From positions 1-7,055 of the forward strand of contig URKW01000096.1 in the NCBI GenBank assembly GCA_900548615.1: 7,055 nucleotides of DNA, written 5' to 3'. Source of the stretch: an uncultured Eubacteriales bacterium. GTDB lineage: Bacteria > Bacillota > Clostridia > Oscillospirales > Oscillospiraceae. Positions 1 to 5,944 of this stretch are shown in pieces. Within the stretch, counting starts at the first letter, position 1. The number at the start of each line of letters is the position of its first letter. Made by a program: the position numbers and the translations under genes. The notes below the pieces were generated by a model. That model was not told the origin of the DNA, did no database searches, and worked only from the letters and a program-made list of their open reading frames with translations.

Positions 1-73
1 CCAATCTCATATTCGCAACTTTTCCATTATTGCCCACATCGACCACGGTAAATCCGTTCCCCATTTTGCCTGA
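1..73 (+). pseudogene. Partial duplicate of the lepA 5' end (or assembly artefact)
   Basis: Bases 1-55 are identical to 217-271, which encode residues 4-21 of LepA up to the G1 GTP-binding loop (HIDHGKS). After base 55 the match stops abruptly. The lepA reading frame would run on for five unrelated codons (VPHFA) and end at a TGA at 71-73, so this copy cannot make a working factor. The beginning of the copy lies outside the window. Because it sits exactly at the window edge, a contig-end assembly error (a read pile looping back onto the same locus) is as likely as, or likelier than, a real 216-bp-spaced duplication. Confidence 0.55.
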
Positions 74-208
74 CGGCAAATCGGGGGCCCCTATTTTATT
101 GAACATCCTCGGCGGAAATGAATTCCGCCTGCGGCAAGGTTTTGCTGCGCAAAACGCTTGGACGCGCTTCGCGCGGACAGCGTGGATTTACTAAGGAGGC
201 TTTACTAT
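56..208 (+). other. lepA leader region with a series of short hairpins
   Basis: This is non-coding DNA between the lepA-like fragment and the lepA start. It holds four short perfect inverted repeats in a row: TTTGCC/GGCAAA (65-70/75-80, 4-nt loop), GGCGGAA/TTCCGCC (111-117/123-129, 5-nt loop), GTTTTGC/GCAAAAC (139-145/149-155, 3-nt loop) and CGCGC/GCGCG (163-167/171-175, 3-nt loop). A GGGGCCCC palindrome lies at 84-91. None is followed by a T-run, so these are not classical terminators. I see no convincing -35/-10 promoter pair. The region could be a folded mRNA leader or an intergenic repeat element. Confidence 0.5.
193..199 (+). promoter_or_regulatory. Ribosome binding site fixing the lepA start
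   Basis: AAGGAGG lies 9 nt upstream of the ATG at 209. This selects that ATG over the in-frame upstream ATG at 158, which would add 17 residues (MDALRADS...) not typical of LepA and translated from hairpin-rich leader DNA. Confidence 0.9.
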
Positions 209-2017
209 ATGTTTGACCAATCTCATATTCGCAACTTTTCCATTATTGCCCACATCGACCACGGTAAATCCACGCTGGCGGATCGCCTGCTGGAAAAGTG
301 CAACGCCGTGCCGGAGCGGGAGATGGAAAACCAGCTGCTGGACAACATGGATCTGGAGCGGGAGCGGGGCATCACCATCAAGTCCCGCGCCGTGCAGATC
401 TTCTACAAGGCGCAGGACGGCGAGGTCTACGCCCTGAATCTCATCGACACGCCGGGCCACGTGGACTTCAACTACGAGGTCAGCCGTTCTCTGGCCGCCT
501 GCGAGGGTGCGCTGCTGGTGGTGGACGCCACCCAGGGCGTGGAGGCCCAGACGCTGGCCAACACGTACCTTGCTATGGATCACGACTTGGAAATTCTCCC
601 TGTGTTCAACAAGATCGACCTGCCTGCCGCCGACCCTCTGAAGGCCAAGCAGGAGGTGGAGGATATCATCGGCCTGCCCGCGCTGGAGGCTCCTGAGATC
701 TCCGCCAAGCTGGGCATCAACATCGAGGCCGTGCTGGAGGACGTGGTGAACAACGTTCCCGCCCCCAAGGGCGATCCCAAAGCGCCCCTGCGGGCGCTGG
801 TGTTCGACAGCCAGTATGACCCCTATGTGGGCGTGGTGGTGCTGTTCCGCATCATGGAGGGTACCATCCGCAAGGGCCAGACCATCCACCTGATGGCCAG
901 CGGCGCGGATTATACCATTCTGGAGTGCGGCTATCTGAAGCCGCTGGGCAACGAGCCTACCGACTGTTTACAGGCCGGTGAGGTGGGCTACTTCACCGCC
1001 AGCATCAAGAACGTGAAGGACACCCGCGTGGGCGACACCATCACCGACGCCGCCGAGCCCGCCACGGAGCCGCTGCCCGGCTATCGCCCCGCCCAGTCCA
1101 TGGTGTACTGCGGCATCTACACCGAGGACGGCAGCAAGTACCCCGACCTCCGGGACGCGCTGGAGAAGCTCCAGCTGAACGACGCCAGCCTGACCTTCGA
1201 GCCGGAATCCTCTGTGGCTCTGGGCTTCGGCTTCCGCTGCGGCTTTCTGGGCATGCTGCACATGGAGATCATTCAGGAGCGGCTGGAGCGGGAGTTCAAT
1301 CTGGATCTTGTTACCACTCTGCCCAGCGTTATCTACCATGTGTACAAGTCCGACGGCACCATGGTGAAGGTGGATAACCCCCACAACTACCCCGACCCCG
1401 GCAGCATCGAGCATGCCGAGGAGCCGTATGTGAAGGTGTCCATCATCACGCCGCAGGATTTTGTGGGCAACATCATGCCCATGTGTCAGGAGCGCCGGGG
1501 CGAGTTCAAGGACATGCAGTATCTGGACACCCATCTGGTGGAGCTGCACTATCAGATGCCCCTTAACGAGATCATCTACGACTTTTTCGATACCCTCAAG
1601 GCCAACACCAAGGGCTACGCCAGTCTGGACTACGAGCTGTCCGGCTACCGCACCAGCGATCTGGTGAAGGTGGATCTGCTGCTGAATGGCGACGGCGTGG
1701 ACGCCCTGAGCTTCATCGCCCACCGGGATAAGGCCTACGGCCGGGCCCGCCGCTTGTGCGAAAAGCTGAAGGAGAACATCCCCCGTCAGCTGTTCGAGGT
1801 GCCCATTCAGGCGGCCATCGGTGGCCGCATCATCGCCCGCGAGACGGTGAAGGCCATGCGCAAGGACGTACTGGCCAAGTGCTACGGCGGCGATATCACC
1901 CGCAAGAAGAAGCTGCTGGAGAAGCAGAAAGAGGGCAAGAAGAAGATGCGGAATCTCGGTACTGTACAGGTGCCCACGGAAGCTTTCATGGCCGTCCTCA
2001 AGCTGGATAGTGATTGA
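209..2017 (+). CDS. lepA: Elongation factor 4 (LepA), ribosomal back-translocase GTPase
   Basis: This is a 602-residue protein, the usual LepA length. The family is a ribosome-bound GTPase homologous to EF-G, reported to back-translocate or rescue stalled ribosomes and to affect initiation and 30S assembly. It acts in the cytoplasm, partly membrane-associated. Visible motifs are G1 AHIDHGKS (residues 14-21), G2 RGIT (53-56), G3 DTPGH (80-84), G4 NKID (134-137) and G5 SAK (165-167). EF-G-like domains II, III and V follow. The LepA-specific C-terminal domain ends with the basic signature GGDITRKKKLLEKQKEGKKK and then RNLGTVQVPTEAFMAVLK. EF-G domain IV is absent, as expected. The ATG at 209 is chosen for its AAGGAGG site and because MFDQSHIRNFSIIAHIDHGK matches family N-termini. 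The gene is monocistronic as far as visible, followed 5 nt later by a strong terminator and a convergent gene cluster. It appears intact. Confidence 0.97.
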   Translation: MFDQSHIRNFSIIAHIDHGKSTLADRLLEKCNAVPEREMENQLLDNMDLERERGITIKSRAVQIFYKAQDGEVYALNLIDTPGHVDFNYEVSRSLAACEGALLVVDATQGVEAQTLANTYLAMDHDLEILPVFNKIDLPAADPLKAKQEVEDIIGLPALEAPEISAKLGINIEAVLEDVVNNVPAPKGDPKAPLRALVFDSQYDPYVGVVVLFRIMEGTIRKGQTIHLMASGADYTILECGYLKPLGNEPTDCLQAGEVGYFTASIKNVKDTRVGDTITDAAEPATEPLPGYRPAQSMVYCGIYTEDGSKYPDLRDALEKLQLNDASLTFEPESSVALGFGFRCGFLGMLHMEIIQERLEREFNLDLVTTLPSVIYHVYKSDGTMVKVDNPHNYPDPGSIEHAEEPYVKVSIITPQDFVGNIMPMCQERRGEFKDMQYLDTHLVELHYQMPLNEIIYDFFDTLKANTKGYASLDYELSGYRTSDLVKVDLLLNGDGVDALSFIAHRDKAYGRARRLCEKLKENIPRQLFEVPIQAAIGGRIIARETVKAMRKDVLAKCYGGDITRKKKLLEKQKEGKKKMRNLGTVQVPTEAFMAVLKLDSD

Positions 2018-2021
2018 TATG

Positions 2022-2069
2022 AATAAGCAAAAAAAGAAACGGCTCACGCCGTTTCTTTTTTTGCTTATT
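2022..2069. terminator. Bidirectional Rho-independent terminator between lepA and the convergent cluster
   Basis: There is a perfect 22-bp inverted repeat: arm 2022-2043, 4-nt loop TCAC (2044-2047), arm 2048-2069. A GC core (ACGGC/GCCGT) is flanked by an A-run on the left and a T-run on the right. Read on either strand, the hairpin core is therefore followed by a U-rich tract, the hallmark of a bidirectional intrinsic terminator. It begins 4 nt after the lepA stop and overlaps the last codons of the leftward gene, whose TAA (2065-2067) lies inside the right arm. Confidence 0.95.
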
Positions 2070-3075
2070 TCATCAAATAACTGCCGCTTTCCGGCGGTTC
2101 CGTCACGATGGGAACCAGCCGCGTGTCATAGTCGAACCGCTGGGGCAGCGCCGACCGCAGGGCGGTGTCATCTACCCCCTGATCCACATAAATACGGTCA
2201 AAGTTCTGAACCAGCATTTCCGGCGACAAACCAAATTCCGCCGACGGCTGGCTGCGCAGCACGATACTGACCTTTACGCCGTCCGGCAGGTTGGCCCGCA
2301 GACTCTTGATGAAGTCCGTCAGCACCTGCACCCGATCCGTGTCCTCCAAGCCGCCGATGGACTCCAGCTGCCCCGTGGTGGGATAGCTGAAGTAGTCCAG
2401 CGCGATCTCGTCAAAGCCCAGCTGGGCGTACTCCTGACACAGAGAGGTGATATACACCAGCGTCTGGGGATGGCTGGGATCCAGCCACGCCATGCTGGCG
2501 GCGTCATACCAGAAGCTGCCGCTCTCTACACGCAGCGCCGCGTCGGGATAGGCCCGGACAAAGTAGCTGTCGCAGAACACGGACATGCGGGCGATGGCAT
2601 AGCGGTCATCCGCCAGCAGCGCCGTCAGGTTGTCCATGGTGTCGTACTGCTCTGCCTCCACCTCCTGCGGGATATCCACCCCAGTGGCATAGGTGATGGA
2701 GCCGTTGACCCGCTTGACCTCCACGGCGAAGGCATCCTCCGTCAGGTCGGCCAGCACGGTCTCCGGAGCCTGCCGCAGCGCGTTGCCCGGCAGCATCTGG
2801 GCGTGCAGCTCCTGCAAATGGGGCGCGTAGCCGTTATCCACATAGTCGATGTTCACATCGTCCTGCGACACCGGCGGCGTGGCGTTGTCGTCCGGCTGCG
2901 GCTCATCCTTGCGGAAGGGCCACTCGATGTGGGCCTTTCCGGCGTCATCATAAACGATGTAATTCTGGATCACCAGAAACGCCGTTGCCGCCAGGATCAC
3001 CAGCACCAGCACCACCGCCAGCAGCCGCTTCTGACGACCGCCGCGGCCCCGGTAGTTATGATACCCTTTGGTCAT
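2065..3075 (-). CDS. Membrane-anchored DUF4015-like putative glycoside hydrolase-fold protein
   Basis: The protein has 336 residues. A short basic cytoplasmic N-terminus (residues 1-17, RGRGGRQKR) precedes one hydrophobic segment (about 18-36) with no clear cleavage site, so a signal anchor is likely. A charged, Pro/Asp-rich linker (about 45-80) leads to an extracytoplasmic domain. That domain resembles the putative glycosidase family DUF4015 (PF13200, TIM-barrel type): FAVEVKRVNGSITY (116-129), YAIARMSVFCDSYFVRAYPDAAL (about 159-181), AWLDPSHPQ (196-204) and LGFDEIALDYFSYP (219-232). The acidic FDEIALDY strand is where catalytic carboxylates would be expected. The start is set at ATG 3073-3075, just 2 nt after the rpiB stop. 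A longer in-frame reading (to 3345) would lie wholly inside rpiB and have no family features. No good Shine-Dalgarno site is visible, so translation probably couples to rpiB. The substrate is unknown and enzymatic activity is inferred from the fold only. Confidence 0.75.
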   Translation of the reverse strand: MTKGYHNYRGRGGRQKRLLAVVLVLVILAATAFLVIQNYIVYDDAGKAHIEWPFRKDEPQPDDNATPPVSQDDVNIDYVDNGYAPHLQELHAQMLPGNALRQAPETVLADLTEDAFAVEVKRVNGSITYATGVDIPQEVEAEQYDTMDNLTALLADDRYAIARMSVFCDSYFVRAYPDAALRVESGSFWYDAASMAWLDPSHPQTLVYITSLCQEYAQLGFDEIALDYFSYPTTGQLESIGGLEDTDRVQVLTDFIKSLRANLPDGVKVSIVLRSQPSAEFGLSPEMLVQNFDRIYVDQGVDDTALRSALPQRFDYDTRLVPIVTEPPESGSYLMK

Positions 3076-3077
3076 AG

Positions 3078-3515
3078 TCAGGGCTGGATGTTGTCCAGCA
3101 GGCCCACACGGCGGGCATGGCGGCCGCCCTCGAATTCGGTGGTCAGGAACACCTCGGTGATCTTCTTGGCCAGATTGGGGCCGATAATGCCGGCGCCCAT
3201 GGCCAGCACATTGGCGTCGTTGTGGCGGCGTGTCATTTCGGCGCTGTAGCTGTCGCCGCACAGGGCGCAGCGGATGCCCTTGACCTTGTTGGCGGCCATG
3301 GACACACCGATACCGGTGGTGCAGATGACGATGCCCTTGTCGCACGCTCCGCTGGCTACGGCGCGGGCCACCTTTTCAGCGTACACGGGATAGTCCACGC
3401 TTTCGGTGTTGTAGCAGCCGAAGTCCTCGAACTCGTAGTCGTGCTCCTCCAGCCAGATCAGAATGTCCTGCTTCAGCAGATAGCCGCCGTGGTCGCAGCC
3501 GATGGCAATTTTCAT
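3078..3515 (-). CDS. rpiB: Ribose-5-phosphate isomerase B
   Basis: This 145-residue protein has the typical RpiB/LacAB length. It interconverts ribulose 5-phosphate and ribose 5-phosphate in the non-oxidative pentose phosphate pathway (cytoplasm). Visible features are the N-terminal IAIGCDHGGY (4-12, with D8-H9), DYPVYAEKVA (41-50), the catalytic-cysteine loop ICTTGIGVSMAANK (64-77, Cys65 as the expected base), the RRHNDANVLAMG block (96-107, His98) and the C-terminal EGGRHARRV (129-137) phosphate-binding region. The loop reads CTTGIG where E. coli RpiB has CGTGIG. The start is supported by AGGAGG at 3524-3529, 8 nt upstream. The gene lies 39 nt after the PHP phosphatase stop and 2 nt before the DUF4015-like gene, so it is in one transcription unit. 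LacA/LacB subunits and allose isomerase are relatives, but a single stand-alone gene of this type is best read as RpiB. Confidence 0.95.
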   Translation of the reverse strand: MKIAIGCDHGGYLLKQDILIWLEEHDYEFEDFGCYNTESVDYPVYAEKVARAVASGACDKGIVICTTGIGVSMAANKVKGIRCALCGDSYSAEMTRRHNDANVLAMGAGIIGPNLAKKITEVFLTTEFEGGRHARRVGLLDNIQP

Positions 3516-3523
3516 GATGTGTT

Positions 3524-3529
3524 CCTCCT
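3524..3529 (-). promoter_or_regulatory. rpiB ribosome binding site
   Basis: AGGAGG on the minus strand lies 8 nt before the rpiB ATG. It is the strongest Shine-Dalgarno site in the leftward cluster and lies in the 39-nt gap after the PHP phosphatase gene, so rpiB can initiate independently. Confidence 0.85.
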
Positions 3530-3554
3530 GATGGTTTAGATGGTGTATTTCCTG

Positions 3555-4370
3555 TTAAAGCGCCTGAAATGAGGGCTTCATCCGGTCAAAGGTGGTAAAA
3601 TAGCGGAAGCCGCAGTCACGCAGCAGCTCCTGCCGCGCCGGAATGGCGCAGCCCAGATGGTTCGTTACGTGGGCGTCGGAGCCGAGGGTGATGATCTCGC
3701 CGCCCAGTGAGCGGTAGAGCTTGAGGATATCGGCGTCCGGCAGCGGCGTGTTGCCCCGGTTGGTGTTGCACTCGATGCCGATACCCTTGGGAATGATGGT
3801 GAGGAGGATCTCCTCGATCTGCGCCATGTGGGGCTGGAAGGAGATAGCCTTGTGCCGCATCTCGTTGATGCAGCGCACCGGCAGCGTCAGGTGACCCAGC
3901 ACGCTGAACTGTCCCCATCTGGCCAGCTTCAGCTCCTCTTCCAGATAGGCGTCGATGACGGCGTGGTAATAGGCGTCGTCCCGGTCGCCGTCGATGTAAA
4001 AGAGGTCGAACCAGCCGTTTTCGTCCCGCGTCATGTGCACCGAGCCGATGATGAAGTCCAGCGGCGGCGCGTCCTGCATCAGCCGTGCGGCGCAGTCGAA
4101 GCTCAGATAGGCCTCGCCCAGTTCCGCGCCCAGCTTCAGCTGAATGCGCTGGCCGTACTGCGCCACTGCGTCGGCGTACTGCTGTTGGGCCTTTGCCCAG
4201 TCGAAGCTGTCCGTCCGCAGCTGGGTGGAGCCCCACTCAATGGTGTCCACATGGTCGGTGAAGCAGATCTCATCCAGCCCACGGGCGATCCCTTCCCGCG
4301 CCAGCTCCGCCATGGTCACATGGCCGTCCGGCGAGCAGGAGGAATGTACATGATAATCAGCCAGATACAT
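3555..4370 (-). CDS. PHP-family histidinol-phosphatase (HisJ/HisK type)
   Basis: The protein has 271 residues, close to HisJ-type histidinol phosphatases (about 268). Members hydrolyse L-histidinol phosphate to histidinol, the penultimate part of histidine synthesis, using a metal cluster in a PHP-fold barrel. The metal-ligand motifs are all visible in order: DYHVHSSCSPD (5-15, H7/H9/D15), FTDHVD (37-42, H40), GAELGE (81-86, E83), IGSVHM (108-113, H112), LGHL (158-161, H160), GIECNTNRG (198-206) and LGSDAHV (229-235, D232/H234). No signal peptide is visible, so it is cytoplasmic. Its ATG overlaps the dnaJ TGA by one base (TGATG), which implies translational coupling to dnaJ. A stand-alone PHP protein may use other phosphomonoesters, so the histidine role is probable and not proven. 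No other his gene is in the window. Confidence 0.85.
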   Translation of the reverse strand: MYLADYHVHSSCSPDGHVTMAELAREGIARGLDEICFTDHVDTIEWGSTQLRTDSFDWAKAQQQYADAVAQYGQRIQLKLGAELGEAYLSFDCAARLMQDAPPLDFIIGSVHMTRDENGWFDLFYIDGDRDDAYYHAVIDAYLEEELKLARWGQFSVLGHLTLPVRCINEMRHKAISFQPHMAQIEEILLTIIPKGIGIECNTNRGNTPLPDADILKLYRSLGGEIITLGSDAHVTNHLGCAIPARQELLRDCGFRYFTTFDRMKPSFQAL

Positions 4371-5515
4371 CAGCGTTTCTTACCAAAGAAGCTCTTGCGC
4401 TTTTCGTAGTTGCTCTCGCCCAGCAGGTCGCTGAACTTCTTCAAAGCTTCCTTTTGCTCCTTGTTCAGATTTTTCGGCGTCTCGATGTTCACGGTCACGT
4501 ACTGGTCGCCCCGACCACGACCGTTCAGGGCGGGGATACCCTTGCCCCGCAGACGGAACACGCTGCCGGTCTGGGTGCCCTCGGGGATATCGTATTTCAC
4601 CTTGCCGTCGATGGTGGGGATCTCCAGCGTGCCGCCCAGCACCGCCTGCGCGTAGGTGATGGGCGCCTCGCAGAATACGGAGGTGCCCTCCCGGCGGAAG
4701 ATCTCGTGGGGCTGCACCATAATGGTGATGAGCAGGTCGCCGTTGGGGCCGCCGTTCTTACCGGCGTGGCCCTGTCCCCGCAAGGAGATGGTCTGGCCGT
4801 CGTCGATACCGGCGGGGATGTTGACCTTGATGGCGCGGCGCTTGCGCACCCGGCCCTGACCGTGACAGTCAGGACAGGGCTGGTGGATGATCCGGCCGGT
4901 GCCGCCGCACTTGGAGCAGGGGGAGGTGGAGGCGAACACGCCCATGGGGGTCTGCCGCCGGGTCTGGACGCTGCCGGTGCCGTGGCAGACGGAGCACACC
5001 TCCGGCGTGGTGCCCTCGGCGCAACCGTTGCCCTTGCAGGTGGGGCACTGCTCGCTGCGCTCCACGTTGAGCTCCTTCTCGCAGCCAAAAGCCGCTTCGG
5101 TAAAGGTGACGGACACGCTGGCGCGGATGCTCTCGCCCCGCTGGGGTGCGTTGGGGTTGCGCCGCTGGGCGCCGCCAAAGCCGCCGCCGAAGAAGCTGCC
5201 GAAAATGTCGCCCAGATCGCCGAAGTCGAAGCCCGCCGCGCCGTCGCCCCAACCGGGGCCGCCTGCGCCTGCACCGTAGCTGGGGTCAACGCCCGCGAAG
5301 CCAAACTGGTCGTACCGGGCCTTCTTGTCGGGGTCGGACAGCACCTCGTTGGCCTCGTTGACCTCCTTGAATTTCTCCTCGGCCTCCTTGTCGCCGGGGT
5401 TCATGTCCGGGTGGTACTTGCGGGCCAGCTTTTTATATGCTTTTTTGATCTCATCCTCCGACGCGCCCTTGCTGACGCCGAGGACCTCGTAATAATCTCG
5501 TTTTTCCTGAGCCAT
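4370..5515 (-). CDS. dnaJ: Molecular chaperone DnaJ (Hsp40, type I)
   Basis: This 381-residue protein is a full type I DnaJ. It stimulates DnaK ATPase and delivers unfolded substrates to it. The J domain spans about residues 5-70 with the HPD motif at 35-37. A Gly/Phe-rich linker (about 72-120, FGSFFGGGFGG) follows. The zinc-finger region has four CxxCxGxG motifs at C157 (CPTCKGNG), C174 (CSVCHGTG), C200 (CSKCGGTG) and C214 (CPDCHGQG). The C-terminal beta-sandwich domains and dimerisation tail run to FFGKKR. The start is the ATG at 5513-5515 (MAQEKRDYYEVLG), preceded by GAGAGG. A GTG five codons upstream is in frame but overlaps that site. The 3' end overlaps the PHP gene start. Between dnaK and dnaJ lies a small membrane-protein gene, an unusual arrangement. 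All key residues are present. Confidence 0.98.
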   Translation of the reverse strand: MAQEKRDYYEVLGVSKGASEDEIKKAYKKLARKYHPDMNPGDKEAEEKFKEVNEANEVLSDPDKKARYDQFGFAGVDPSYGAGAGGPGWGDGAAGFDFGDLGDIFGSFFGGGFGGAQRRNPNAPQRGESIRASVSVTFTEAAFGCEKELNVERSEQCPTCKGNGCAEGTTPEVCSVCHGTGSVQTRRQTPMGVFASTSPCSKCGGTGRIIHQPCPDCHGQGRVRKRRAIKVNIPAGIDDGQTISLRGQGHAGKNGGPNGDLLITIMVQPHEIFRREGTSVFCEAPITYAQAVLGGTLEIPTIDGKVKYDIPEGTQTGSVFRLRGKGIPALNGRGRGDQYVTVNIETPKNLNKEQKEALKKFSDLLGESNYEKRKSFFGKKR

Positions 5516-5522
5516 AAATTGA

Positions 5523-5528
5523 CCTCTC
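5523..5528 (-). promoter_or_regulatory. dnaJ ribosome binding site deciding its start
   Basis: GAGAGG on the minus strand is 7 nt before the ATG at 5515. It lies inside what would be coding sequence if the in-frame GTG at 5530 were used, which favours the ATG and a 381-residue DnaJ. Confidence 0.75.
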
Positions 5529-5542
5529 ACTCTATCGGGAAT

Positions 5543-5944
5543 TCAGGGACGTGGGAATGTACTGTAATCCACATACTGGTGGGGACGACCGAACCAGCAT
5601 TTGCTCGCCCGTTTCATATGAATGTCGTCGGCTTCAGCGGGAACAGCCATCACCACTATGTAGGCAAAGAAGCCCCACAGCGGCAGAGCATGGCACAGCA
5701 GCAGAAGCGGAACGGCAAGTATTAGATTCAGCCGCCGCAAACGCTGGTATTTTCGCAGGTGGTACGGGGCCTTACAGTCCCCGTCGGGGTAAAGCCCCAG
5801 CAGTTTCCGCCAGCGTGGTGTCTCCGCGCGGCACTGGCGGCAATAGCTTTTGCTGTGCTTCCAATCCCGTGCCGACGCGGTGCAAATGCGGTATGTCACA
5901 TCGACACACAGTATTGCGAACAGTACTACAAAGAACTCCGTCAT
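5543..5944 (-). CDS. Small unrecognised membrane protein with CxxC motif, between dnaK and dnaJ
   Basis: The product has 133 residues and I do not recognise its family. An N-terminal hydrophobic stretch (about residues 3-20, FFVVLFAILCVDV) is followed by a basic, Cys-containing region with CRQC (C35-C38) and C57, rich in Arg/Lys/Tyr. A second hydrophobic block (about 72-102, LNLILAVPLLLLC then ALPLWGFFAYIVVMAV) is long enough for a helical hairpin or one to two membrane spans. The tail (103-133) is hydrophilic, with C116. Two or three spans are likely, with the CxxC segment either binding a metal or being redox-active. AAGGAG at 5950-5955, 5 nt before the ATG, supports translation. The stop is 27 nt before dnaJ and the strand is the same, so it is probably cotranscribed with dnaJ. 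Base composition is less GC-rich than its neighbours, compatible with a recent or fast-evolving gene. Confidence 0.65.
   Translation of the reverse strand: MTEFFVVLFAILCVDVTYRICTASARDWKHSKSYCRQCRAETPRWRKLLGLYPDGDCKAPYHLRKYQRLRRLNLILAVPLLLLCHALPLWGFFAYIVVMAVPAEADDIHMKRASKCWFGRPHQYVDYSTFPRP

Noticed and set aside
191..889. 232-codon minus-strand frame opposite the lepA GTPase domain
   Set aside because: It is a shadow of lepA; the start has no ribosome binding site and the product resembles no family.
968..2047. Long open frame (359 codons) antisense to lepA
   Set aside because: It lies entirely opposite a well-supported lepA, its product is rich in His/Gly/Leu/Val low-information sequence with no recognisable domain, and such antisense frames are expected from GC-biased codon use.
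3083..3099. Small inverted repeat GCTGGA/TCCAGC at the 3' end of rpiB as a regulator of the next gene
   Set aside because: Only 6 bp, within coding sequence for the RpiB C-terminus and with no T-run; likely chance.
3076..3345. N-terminal extension of the DUF4015-like protein into rpiB
   Set aside because: These 90 residues are the out-of-frame shadow of rpiB, Arg/His/Pro-rich. The real product begins at ATG 3075 just before the basic segment and membrane anchor.
4454..5725. Long open frame (423 codons) on the + strand opposite dnaJ and the small membrane gene
   Set aside because: It mirrors dnaJ codon bias, is Ala/Gly/Val/Leu-rich without a domain, and has no convincing ribosome binding site.
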